Below are positions 45,768 to 58,257 of a DNA stretch of 64,000 nucleotides, piece after piece. Both the position numbers and the translations under genes were made by a program. Under the pieces are notes generated by a model. The model was not told the origin of the DNA, ran no database searches, and saw only the letters and a program-made list of their open reading frames with translations. Origin of the DNA: Baylisascaris procyonis (lineage: Eukaryota; Nematoda; Chromadorea; Rhabditida; Ascarididae); assembly GCA_037389465.1 (NCBI GenBank), contig JAZARR010000088.1, forward strand, positions 2,356,001-2,420,000, in the 5' to 3' direction. Numbering within the stretch: position 1 is the first letter of the stretch; the number at the start of each line of letters is the position of its first letter.

Positions 45768-48700
45768 GTGAGCCATGACATCATAAAGCTAGGTTACCAA
45801 AGCTAAGCACAATGCCAAAGCGCCCTATCCATTCGACATGCAGCTCCATTCGCTGATTACTGCTAACTTATCACTTCAATTCGCTATTGACGTTCTTTTT
45901 AAACGTTCTATGTTCGCCGTACGACAAATATTCGCAACGTATCGACCTCATTTTCGTAAGCGAGTTCTGTTTACCTTCTAATTTTAGAAATAATCTTTCA
46001 TTTTGTATGTTTTTTAAGCTCTATTTGCATGACTCTCAATATAGTTCGATGATAACATGTTGCTCTTTTTTCTCACATTTACTAATTTGCTATCTATTTC
46101 GGCTGTAAGCATTTTTTTCCGCAATTAGCCGATAATTCCTATTTAGATGATATAAAGGTTAGCAATATTTGTTATCTTTGTTGCTGTAAACGGATTCAAG
46201 TTAATCATATTACTCATAAGCGATTAGTCCTTTTTTTTGCAACATTTTCAGTTGAGGTTATTTACTTGGGATTGTGTTTCATTCAATTTTAGGTTTATCA
46301 AAAAGTTAAATTAAATCATTAAGCTTCTTTAAAGCTGAAAACAGTGATCATTTCCCATTATATCATTCCTCTTGTTTCAGAAGATCATTAACCCTCCAAT
46401 AATGATATTAATTACCGGCTTGAAAGCCAAACAAGTGTTGAATATGGCCATTAAAAACAAAATCCTATGCAAATCTCACCGATGTATTTCTTTTTATAAT
46501 TCCTTTTTTTTTTTCTCTGCATTGAGAAAATGGCCTCTAAGAAAGCCCATTCAAGTAAACTGAATCGTAATTGCATGGTAGTGAAAGAAATTCGATTTTG
46601 AGTTGGTGCTGGAATGAACGAATTGTAGCACAACTTTACCGAGATTTCATACACAATTTAATTCGGTGATTTGCCTAATTTTGCATTATCAGCAATATTT
46701 TCAAATATTTTATAGAGTTTTTCATCATCGATGTTAAATTGATGAGTATTTTAATGTCTCACAAACCGCTGCTTAGTGTTTGAAAACTCCGAATTTCTTT
46801 TTTTTTTCACTTAGTTTTTCACATTCAATAACAGACGATAAATTCGTTATATTGAATACAACGATTTTGACTTTCAGTGTTTTTCCTCATAAACTTCATT
46901 CTTTTTTGCACAAAAAACCCTTTAAAACATAGCTGAGGAAGGGGTAACCTGATTAGTTTTCAGTTTCCTCTCGTCTCGCTCCCCCCTCCCCTTTCCTGAA
47001 ATATTTGCACTACTCCCATATGATGAGTAGTGCACACATACGGATGTGTATTTGTGAAACAATAATTTAGGTGCGCACATGGAATGTGCTGTTGTGCACT
47101 CAGTGCTACTCATTCGTTCTTGTCATTGAGTCTAATAGAGTGCTTTTTTATGTTTAATGATTTGCTTCACTTAGTGCAATTAGCAACGTATATTTACAAA
47201 TACTTTCCCTGATCTATTAAGCATGCATAGTTAATACTGTTTAAAAAAAGATTATACACTTCTAATGATATTCATTAATCTTGATTCGAATTTTTTTTCC
47301 GTGGATTTAATTTCTAAGTTTTGAATTTTTTTTTTAAACAAATCGAATTTTCGAAATTTATTTTGATAAAATCGTGCAAAAATAGAGCAAAAATTCCAAA
47401 AATACTTGATAAGCGCTAGAAGATAAAGAAAATTGTTTAATTCTTATTTTGTTTGAACAAAAAGGAGAATAATAATGTTCTCAAGACTTCATAACTATTT
47501 CGAAAATATTTTTAAAATTTATTTTAATACCGTTTTGAATGCTGAAAATTAAAATACGCTCTCTAGAACTTATTAGTTTCTACAACAAATAAGCAAGGCG
47601 GTAATTTTCATCTTCGCTGTCGAATTGAGCAAACTTCAGATAGACGTCTTATAGACTCCTAAGTTTGATGACAAGTGTAACGTTGAACAAGCAGGAAGCA
47701 CTACATTTGCACTATGCATAAGCGGATTGCATCACCGAATACATTCAATGCGTCGTGGTAAATGACACTTCAGTGTATATGTTAGTTTACGTTTACTTTT
47801 CTTCCGCTATAATAGTACAAATGAACGTCGATCGATCTAAAGTTTTGTATTTAGTGATATTAAGATGATTGTAATCATATAAATTATCAAATATTGCATA
47901 TGCATTCCACCTTTATTTGTTTTCTTTCGGTTATAATTTCGATTGTTCAACAATGAAAATGGTAATTTATTTTCCTCAAAGAAAACTTGCTCAAGGTGTT
48001 TTTGATAAATTTTTTTTTTCAAAACTTTATGAGTTGCATTTCACAATTTACCTTCTAAATTTTCACGTTATTCTCAAAAATTTACGCTTGCTGATATGCG
48101 ATAGATAATAAGATTTGCTAAATTATTGTCTGAATTGTTAGGTGGGAAAATTTTGCACATAGTATCCTGAAAAAAAGATCCATTGTGGCAATGAGCATAT
48201 TACCTCAGTTTTACTGAGTTCGTTTTTTTAATCGTTTTCGCAAAAGTTCTGCGCATCAACAATTGCAAAAAAGGAAAATATTTCAGCATTACAGTAATTT
48301 TTCTTTAAAGAACCAGTCAAGTTCTATTCTTCATTTTTTCTCTGAAGTAAAAATATTATTTTTAGTATCTCAAACAAATGAGAAGTTTTGAGGCGATTTA
48401 ACGGTACTCTTCGTAGAGGATTGTTAAGTAAGTTTTCATTTGTTTGCTCATTGATTGCAAAGAATTATTGTTCATTTGCATAATTTGATCCTACAAATGC
48501 AAGAGGAAATTTTTATATTATTTAATTTTTTACTCTTAGTCTGTTTGGTTGGAATATTTTGGACACGCGAATCGCAGTGAGCATTTTTTTTCTCGAATTC
48601 TTCTATCTGTGTTGAAGAAAAACTCTATTCTTCTGATGCACTTTTTTTAAATGTTTTATTGGGGGGCACCGAGAATCATTCATATCGGATCATTCTTGAT

Positions 48701-49506
48701 TTCATTCGCATCGCTTCTTTGTAATATTGCTTAGTAACATTTATCACAGCATTTCTTTGCTCACAACAACTCACTTTTGCATGTGCATGCCTAAATCAGA
48801 AAGTTATACAGTTGATGTATCGGAATTTTCCGAATTTTCGCTCATAATTCGAGCAGCTCCTGTATTATATGGTATATAGTCATTTTCTCAGTTATGCTGA
48901 GGAAAACATAATAAGGTTAAGGGTAGAACCGATTGAAGTGTCATGTGATGAACGGATCGCAAAGTTGCAACAACAAGGCGTGATCGATTGTGAATGATTC
49001 AATAGTTTAGTGGATTCTCAGGAGGCGTTCCACTTAAAAAAAAAAAAAAAACCGTATAATTTTTGTTTGCAATATTTTAGAGCGAATTTTTTCATCGAAA
49101 AGCTTTCCATAGTGGAATTTACAATTGTAAATTAACAAAATGGATAGAAAGAACTGATGTTCGAAGTGTAGCCTTACAATGGACTTTTATTCGATGAGTT
49201 TAATGTGGTGAATTGTTGATGAAAGCAAATCGGCTAACGTTTTTTTTTTTTTTTCGGCGTTGATCGGATTGAACATTTGTTTTGGCTGACAAGTGAAAAT
49301 AGCAATATTCGCTCATCGTCATCACATGTAATCGCTTAAACAATGATGGTTCTACGTATGAAATTCGAGTACGAACTATACGATGTGATTTTGTTGATGT
49401 TGTGGTGAAATTTCTTTTTGATGACAATAATAAGCCGCCACATAAGGGTACTTGAACATGCCAAACTAGCACACCTTTGCCTCTATACACTCTAGGTAAG
49501 ACTGCG

Positions 49507-49542
<36 letters not shown>

Positions 49543-50477
49543 AACCCTCTCTCCGTCTATAATCGTGTTGTTTGAGCACATTCAAGTGAGCGTGCTGTCG
49601 ATAACGGATGTTTCGCTTCTTCAACAGTAGGCCGGCCAACACTTATTACCCCATTCTAGCGGCCATCGCACATCACTACAAGTTTTCCTACTCCATAGAT
49701 CCGTAAGCAACACAAATTCAAGTGCGAATAATTCATATGAACACTTCTACTCTTAAGTAAGTCTTTCAATTCTAAAAGCCAGAAAATTCCTCAATAAGAT
49801 TTCCTAAAGCTTCTTTCGAATCGTCCTCCCATGTAGCCAGAGATTGAAATTTGGCATTCTTTTGTGGCTGTGAAACGATACTCATCTCTTCCCTCCCCCC
49901 CCCCTTCCACCGCCTTCCATTATAATATGTAGTATTAGTGCGGATAGATTCGCCTTTTATTCATAATATTTATAGTTGGTACACGCATCTGTAACCAAAT
50001 AGTAGCATTAGTTGAATTACCAATGAAATATGTGAAAAGCAAAGGTAAATTATTTTAAGCGCTGAGTGGATTATACGTTGGCATTAGATGATTCAAGAAG
50101 GGGAAATTCGTGTAATGGTAAGGAACGAAACGTGCGAGCTGGTTATGGAGAAGATAAGAAAAAGGCTTCGAGCATCGAGTTGCGTTGTAATGTGGCGGTA
50201 TGCGATCGGCAATGATCGCGCCACGTTACTCGCCCAAAAATAATTTGTCTGCGAGTGTTTCGATCATCAAAAATACGCCACCCTCTTTTTGCACTGTAAT
50301 CGCATTCCATTTCAAAATCATTAAACTTATCAAAGGACATTTTCAATGAAATATTTCATCGTTGGATTTGGCTAAATCATTTATGTGCCACTTCCTCATC
50401 GTTTTATATGAGAATGTTGATGCCATTATGCAGAGTGATCTTGCAGCCATACGTCAGTAACGTTTACCTGAAGTGAG
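45768..50477. other. AT-rich stretch with no recognisable gene
   Basis: Apart from a (CA)n array near 49516 and poly-T/poly-A runs, nothing in this 4.7 kb is recognised. Open frames here are short and rich in Phe, Ile and Lys, as expected of AT-rich non-coding DNA. Confidence 0.4.
49516..49540. repeat. (CA)n microsatellite
   Basis: A run of about 12 CA dinucleotides followed by AAAACC. It explains the Cys-Val repeat frame on the minus strand. Confidence 0.9.
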
Positions 50478-51293
50478 CTATCTGAAATAAATATACTCGT
50501 TCGAAGGTTCTTCGTCGTAAGACTGTTCGATAGCAGTCATAGGCTTTATCTGAGATAAAGCGCCTCTTCGAGGTAGTTTCGAATCATTGTATAATTTGAA
50601 AGCAAATAGTCATCGATTAGAACATTGTATGCTTTCTGCAGTATGTCTTAGAAACTCGAATCGATGCGTTTCAGAACCTCTTGAGTATAAGCCATGCTGA
50701 ATGAAGCGTATGAATTTATACGACGGTGCTTACTTAGTAATCGAATGGTAAAACTTGTTCAGTTAAGGCATCAAAGAACAGTTTGGGAGAGTGTCGTCAT
50801 GGGAAGCTTGTCGTTGATGAGCACGATCACATACCGGATTCATGTAGATACGAGCGAGGGAGTTACTCAAAATCGTTTGGCATGGAAAGTTTTGTCCTTT
50901 GGAGCCGAATATTACGAATATTATATGGAATAAAGGGGAATATTCTTCATCGCTTTATTCATTCAATTGGACGTAAAGCGTTGATACATTCATATTGGCC
51001 GCAAAAGGCGTTCTCAGGACATATCAGAAATTTTCACACTGATTTGCTAATACAAATTTTCCTTTATCATACACGGTAAAGTCCATCGTTTAGAGATGAG
51101 CTAGGTGATACAGAATATAAGCATGACAGATAAAACAATGCTGGCAATGTACCTTTCGGTTCATCATCTCATAAAGACCGTCATATTGACCCATATACTT
51201 GATGTCTTTTCCGGTTACTTTGTACCAATTTTTGTTTTGCAATAATACGTTTTTTTTTGTTACAAGTATTTTTCTCGTTTTTACTAACTGCAT
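50478..51293 (-). CDS. Candidate two-exon small gene, unrecognised
   Basis: Exon 1 would run from the ATG at 51293 to 51153 (47 codons, ending NRK before gtacat) and contains VTGKDIKYMGQYDGLYEMM. Exon 2 would be 50549-50478, after tttatctcag, and read IKPMTAIEQSYDEEPSNEY to a TAG. Both junctions are phase 0. The sequence near the junction is protein-like, but the first half of exon 1 is Lys/Leu-rich and could be non-coding. No family is recognised. Confidence 0.25.
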
Positions 51294-52850
51294 TTTGCAA
51301 TGTGATAATCGGCTAAGTGAGTGACGAATGCATTTGCGTAGAGTGATGAAAACAATCTTGATGTCCATTTCAGCTATTGAAAATCAAAGCTAAATGCTTG
51401 CAAACATAAATGATTTTCGCATTTCACATTTCTTTCAAGTATATTTTCTTTTTTTTTTTTTTTTTCAAAAAAGATAATTTTCTTTCAAAAGAAGCTCAAC
51501 CGTCAGAGAAGACAAAAATAAGTGATTAATGAAGACCGGATAAGCTTGAGTTGGAGATGTTAATTGTATCAGCTCGTTCTAAATATGTCAAAAATCGACG
51601 AGAATTTTTGGAAACATAAGCACGTTGCTTTCTAATCAATCAGAAAATTATGTTTGGCGTTCTAAAATTTGCACACAATTTTGAGATGTACTATAATAAA
51701 GTGGATAATTTCAACTAAATAACGCTATAATGAGACGAAAAAAATAAAATTTCTTTAACTGCAAAATGTTAATATAGAACAAAGAAGTATTATGCAACAA
51801 TCCTGAAAAAAAAAAGAAGAAACACATCAAAAATTGGATCAAAAGAAATTTTTCTACAAATTTTCCATTGCTATTTTTTTCAGTTCAATCGCTAGTCGCA
51901 TATATTTCATGTTTGACCAATGGTATCACTATTTAACGTAGAAAAACACATCAAAGCTACGTCTATGAAATAGACTGATTTTATTTCCATTTGTTTCACG
52001 GATTCGAGGTTGTTGAAATTTTTTTTTTCTAAATTTGCATAATTGCATTACATATCCCGATCGAAGTTAATTTGCACCATCACATCTCATAAATCATGTT
52101 ATAAATTAGTGATATATAAACCGCAGTGGATCTGTTTTGGGGTTTTTTTTTCAAAGTTTTATCACTTTATCGCTAGCAACCTAAAATGAAAAGTATTTGA
52201 TGAAACTATGTTTGAAAGAAAAATTGCTTTAAAGGAACGTCCTTGTGAACATGAAAAATTGACTTATTTCCTGATAAATAATGAGCTTTTTTTTCGATGA
52301 AAGATAGCATCTATTTCAAGAGAAAAATGCTGATATAACTATGCTTAAATTTTAGAAAGAAGTGATGTTTCGGGCTTGCTTACTTTGGCGGATCAAGTTG
52401 TAATCAAGTTGTAAAAGTTGGAAGTAAAAGCAAGCCATTTAGACGTATGTTGTTTAAATGATGTAAAATATAATGAAGCATAATGAAACGTCAAAAAAGA
52501 TTGAGTTCAACGCTCGAAGTCTGAAAATACTTGCAAAAAAAGGACTCCAAAATGCAAAAAATTGTGCCATTGTTGTCAACACAGCGCAGTTTTTTTTCGA
52601 AGGTGCTGAAATGTTGCTAATTTACTCTTTATTACATACAAAGTTTATTCTTACTCATCGAAAGATCTCAAATGATTCGACATTTAAAATGTTGCATTAG
52701 TGAAAAACATCGTTCGATGAACGGTAGTTAACGCTTTATACAATTTTAAGTGATTTAATTTAACTTTAAACTTTTGTTGCAAATTTTGGGAGAGAAATTT
52801 CAAGCAAGAATGTGATCAGCATGAATCCCTTTTTGCATCTTTGAGAAAAT

Positions 52851-52897
52851 ATCGATCCTTCATTGCATTGCTGAGGAAACATCGATCCTTCATTGCA
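52851..52897. repeat. Short 30-nt-spaced direct repeat
   Basis: The 17-mer atcgatccttcattgca occurs at 52851 and again at 52881. It lies just past the stop codon of the 69-residue minus-strand gene, so it would be in that gene's 3' untranslated region if transcribed. Confidence 0.8.
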
Positions 52898-52920
52898 CTA
52901 TATAGCCATTCTGCTCCCAG

Positions 52921-53461
52921 TTAAAGGAGTTTATTCCTTTCACGAACTGCTTCGCCGCTCATATAATCCACATCCTCGATCCCTTGCCGGCTTATTTATC
53001 AATCACTACTGTAGCAATAAAGCGAAAATATTTTGCATCTTTCGTGTGGCATTCCGATGTGAAATTACCAATAGTGAAAGAAATGTTGTGCTCAAAAGAA
53101 TTTCAGTTTATAGTTGATGAATGAGCGACCGTAAATTAATCGTTAAGTAAAACAATTAATTTACAGTTAAAAAATATTATAAAATTTTCATCAGGATTTT
53201 GATTAATGCAAAGACGATTGAAAATATTTGAATTTAAAAAATCTACGTAGAATAATATAGGATTATTTCAACGCTTTACTTCTTTAAAGAAGAGCTATTT
53301 ATGTGAATTTTGTGTACTCACCTAAAACGATTCGCTATTACACGTTTCGTATCGTTGATGAGCGAATTGGATGGCTGTAATTTGGTAGCGTCGTCGCATC
53401 GTTTGCGATGAGCTGAAAGAATCGCGGTGTAATAGACGTCAGTTTTACCGAAGATGACCAT
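52921..53461 (-). CDS. Small two-exon gene, 69-residue protein, unrecognised
   Basis: Exon 1 runs from the ATG at 53461 to 53322 and encodes 46 codons plus two bases before a strong gtgagt donor. It begins MVIFGKTDVYYTAILSAHRK and ends IANRF. Exon 2, 52990-52921, supplies the missing third base and reads SRQGIEDVDYMSGEAVRE to a TAA. The frame is continuous across the junction and codon use is balanced in AT-rich DNA, which favours a real gene. The acceptor (gataaataag) is weak. The product is short, mixed in charge (Lys/Arg and Asp/Glu), with no signal peptide or membrane segment. I do not recognise a family. It may be longer if the terminal exon is wrong. Confidence 0.5.
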
Positions 53462-54247
53462 TTTTCAGTCCGACACACTCGCTCAACTGTCACCATTTGT
53501 TGTCGTCGTTTTGCGCATGCAATGCTATCGTCAAAGTAACGAGTCGAAATTCATGAATTTTTTTTTTAATTTCAAGAAAATGCTTCAAAACAATGCGTCA
53601 TTAATAGTTTTCTAAATTATAAACATCGTGAAAATTTTAAACGTTTTATAAGCACTTTAAAGTGCGTTTTAAATTTCACAATATTCAAATCTTTTCATTT
53701 GCGACGATTTAAACTTTCGCAATAAAACAATCTAAGTAAAATCTAAGTCTTTCAATTGTTTTTAAGAGCATTCATAAGCAAATACATTTTTTTTTTTTTT
53801 TTGAAACTCACGAGAAGAATTGGTGGAAAATTTTCGGTTAATTATGATATTGGCGAAATTTGTGCGAAGAATTTTTTTCCAGACGCAAATATTGAAAATT
53901 TGGCGAGAGTTGGTCATTTTGAAAAGCAATAAATATAACTTTGTGAATATTTGCTATCGCTATTTGCTAGCAATAAAGCCTTTGGGATATAATCTTAGTT
54001 CATTTTTGATGTTCATTTAAAAAAATGCAAAATGTCGATCGAGACATATTATGTAAACAGAAATACGCTGTAACCTGAAGTGCTTTATGAAGTGAGCATC
54101 GAATGTTACACAAAAATCGCTGAAAAATTTGTCCTTATGCGATTTTTTTAAAAATTTTTTGAAGTGGAATTCTTGCAAAAGAAAGCTCGAAGGAAAAAAA
54201 AAGTTTTTTGATGCATATTTTTTGCACAAAATCAACGTGCTAAACTA

Positions 54248-54330
54248 TAATGTGGCCGAGTGGATAGCGATGAAACAATATAGCCCACATTCATGCTCAA
54301 GCTGACAACTCATCACACACAGTTCAACTA
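54248..54330 (+). pseudogene. tRNA-like fragment (Leu/Ser type D-arm)
   Basis: TGGCCGAGTGG near 54252 matches the A box of Leu/Ser tRNAs exactly. About 70 nt further, agttcaacta is a poor B-box match. I could not build an acceptor stem or an anticodon arm, so this is a decayed tRNA or a tRNA-derived repeat rather than a working gene. Confidence 0.25.
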
Positions 54331-56172
54331 CGTGGAAGCATCTTATGAAACGTTTCAGTTATCTGAAATCACAAGCAATGAATTGTTGAGCACATGAATA
54401 GCTTTACGCATACCCAACGATAATATTCGTTTTTGCCAAAACATATAGCGAATGAGTTATGCGTAGAGGAATACCGCCGAGATTAGTGGGCATTCGTATT
54501 GACCGGCTGACTATGGACAGCATGAGGTCCTTACTAGAGGGCTAGTAAGAGAACGCATGATTCTGCATGATGGATCACTGGGATCGATGAGAAAACGATA
54601 AACTGAACGATAAGATCAGAAGTAGATTGAATCGGTGCTGGTCTTTGCAAAGTAGCGTTGATCCTGCCTTGACAGTCAACATCAACCCTTCAATTATGCC
54701 ATTTTATTGCGTACGTATTACTGCGACCCCAACAACTCAAATGCGTTGCCGTTCTCTAACGTATCTTTTACAGCAGCACTACGGCATGACGCCGTTGAAC
54801 AACAGCCGAAAGAGTTGTTTCTTGCTCTCATATCGTTGCACACCAGTAACTGCTATAGTTGACATTGCAATAGCGATGCAGTATGACAAGTCATCAGTGC
54901 ATTAAAGTTTGAAAGTTTTACCTCAAGTTTTAATGTCTTAGAAAGTTCTTTCAACTGGTTTCCAAAGGTTAGCCAAGAAAAATTCTCTAGCGGGCGATCA
55001 TTTCACTACGTGAACTTTACAAAGTCCCTAAACATTTGTTCGAAGTTGGTTAACCATTTCAAATCGGCGGAAATTTCACGACGTACTAAGCAAACTTACA
55101 TTACTCGTTATGATCTGCACTTAAATATATCACTATTGTAAAAGCGTCTATAAAATCACCGTTTCGAAGCTTAATTCAGAAAGTTCCTTTATATCTGCTC
55201 TACTCTGAACATTCGACCTGCCGATCTTTTCACCTATAAAAAACGCAGTATCTCAGCAAAAAGCGCTTTTCCAAGATTTATTTCATCATTTCCTCTGGAG
55301 TACACTATTCCTGCTATGCCGAGTTATGGTTTCATTAAAATCGAGCTAAGAATCAAGCAAGCTGAGGACCACAAAAAATTACAACTGAAAATTTTAAAGG
55401 AAATGAAAAAAAATTAAGACCAAAGTCTAATTTCTATTTATCATAGCTGGCGGTGAGGCATTGGTGTCCATGTGCAATGAACAAAGGTGGAAGCGTTGGG
55501 AATTTTGACATTAGCAGATTCGTTCATATCTGAGTTGTTTAGAAAGAAATCATCTAACGCAAGACAACGCATTTTTCACACGTCATCGTTTTTGTAACAT
55601 CTATTCAGGCATCATTGTTTCACAAACAAATATGTCAATTCAAGATCACAAACTGTATTTTCAGGAAAGAAAATACCCAAACATGAGGTCTGCAGATGTA
55701 CCAAATTTCTGGGAGTGGGGAGGGGATGGAGGAGGTGGAAAATATCATAATACAATCGCCTCCAAGTATTATTCTATGCTACCAATACATGATCTTGGTC
55801 TTCTAATGCACGAAATGCAACAAAATTTTGCACTTTCATTTTAACGCCAAAAAATTTACCATTTTTAAAACCCTAATATGCGACGAAGATGTGACAAATC
55901 TTAATCTTTTTTTTTGGTTAACAAACAAAATTATATTTACCTACCAAGAGTCGCACAAAACTGCGATGCAGTTGATATGCCTCAGTCTGTAATCACTGAT
56001 AAGCTCGTGTAAATGATCCTATAATGATGGCCGCGAATTACAACTTGATAAAAAGTATTTTCATTTTGTATGATAAAACCCAACTCAGCCCAGTTACCTA
56101 CATGCATTTGATGCCGATCTTGGCACTCTTGAAAATCAAGGCTCCCATCACTTTATATATCTGTTTATTCAT

Positions 56173-56456
<284 letters not shown>

Positions 56457-58257
56457 GAAAGAAAGAAGTGAAAATAGAAAAATCTGCAGTGAATTGACCT
56501 CGAAATGTTTGAAGAACAAAATATTACACATTTGTTGCTTTTGTAGAATGTGAAAATTAAATTCGTCATCGAAAAACATTTCTCAACATTTTGAACAAAC
56601 ATTTGCGCATAGACCACGCTGTATATATTTTAGTAGACAAAACACTCTATCGAACCCTTTAAAAATCCGTAAGAACGCATGACCGCTATATTTGCATTTT
56701 TACTTTTAATGGTTCAAATTGGTGCCACAGATTCTGCTCGAGAGCAATTTTTCCGCTTGTTCATCTTCTGTTAGGTAATCGGGACAAACTCCTCCACTAA
56801 ATCGTTCCCTGGTATGATCTACTTCCTGCATGCTTCATGTGGTTCAAATACCGGTATCCACCAACATCTTTCCCTTTTCCTGCGAGAGAATCCTTTCGTC
56901 AGATCGTTCCTTGCTAACATCTGCAGTCGAGAATCACCGCCTGCCCAAAAAGGATCAAATGCCCTGACTTCCTCCCATTTCTTTCAAAGTGCTTGTCTTA
57001 GTATTTGCTTCAGAAGTCGTTCAAAGCAATTAATTTACGTGGCGAAATTCCCTCCATTAGCGCTTCCGGATCCGAACTTGCAGAAATTTGTCAATCAGCC
57101 GCCCGACTCATAGACATTTATTCTTACATACCTATTTGCTTGAGTTTCAGCCAATAAAAGCAATACTGATCAATTATGCACAAATAGAAGGATTCCATTC
57201 AAACGTGTAGGTGATGAACATGTGAATAAGCAAATAAAGCGTATAACAGCTTTCGAAATAAAGTAATAAACCCACAGTGATTTAACGATATTTATAAAAA
57301 GTCGATCGACCCATATGAAGCAACAGACCCGAAACAACGAGCCAAACGTGTCTGCCTCGAGAAAACCTTCAAATACCTCCTCGCTTTGTAGTGAGAATGG
57401 CATAAAGGAACAGAAAGAGTAGGATGTGAGTAGGAGATAAATTCTAGAGGTGATAATCTTACAGTAATTTACAACGAAAGAAAACTTGAATGTCTAGTTT
57501 TGGGAAGACTAATTTTACTCGTTAATTCGTATACGATACAATCCGGAAAATCTCCACTGAAGAGTATTTTCCAATTATAGCGCTGCTCTTTAACGAAACC
57601 AATATAGCCTCATTAAGTTCAATATATCACTCTTTAATTATTTTTTGCTTTCTCCATTTGACTACTGTAGTTTTAAATCTTTTTTTATAGCGCCGTTCGC
57701 CTTTTCATTTCATTTTCTGGACAGAGGTTTTCTGGCAAAGCAAGTTGCGACGTGCAATTAATAGAGAATGAGCTTCTAATGGGAAAGCTGTTCAAGCGAA
57801 AAAGAACGAAGAGCTAAAATTTTCGCTTATATCGCAAACAAGACGTTTTAAAACTGAAAAGCGCTCCAAAAGAAAACTTTTAACTGATATATCACTCTAT
57901 CACATTTTTGAGCATCAGAAACGTTGTACTTGATAGTTGTTGATTTGCTTTGATCATACTTGGAAATGTTTCAATGAGACTGTGTTATGCCGCTTATCTT
58001 TATCTCTCGAGTTAACATATCTCCGTCACGTTAGGTTTATTCTTACTATTAAAATGCATTTTCTTTCCTGCAAAATTACTATTTAATATACATCAATGTC
58101 GGCAACTTCAGCGTTTTATGCAGCCATCATTACCAAATTCAACATTTCTTCGAGCGTTACTTTTCAAGTTTGACACGTATTTGGTCGTTTTTCTTGTTGT
58201 TTGATCAAACATGAAAAATTACTTGCAGGAATTTTCGAATATTACACCGCACAACGA

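Noticed and set aside
54627..54905. 92-codon plus-strand open frame
   Set aside because: Looks moderately protein-like but has no domain, no splice support and no family I can name.
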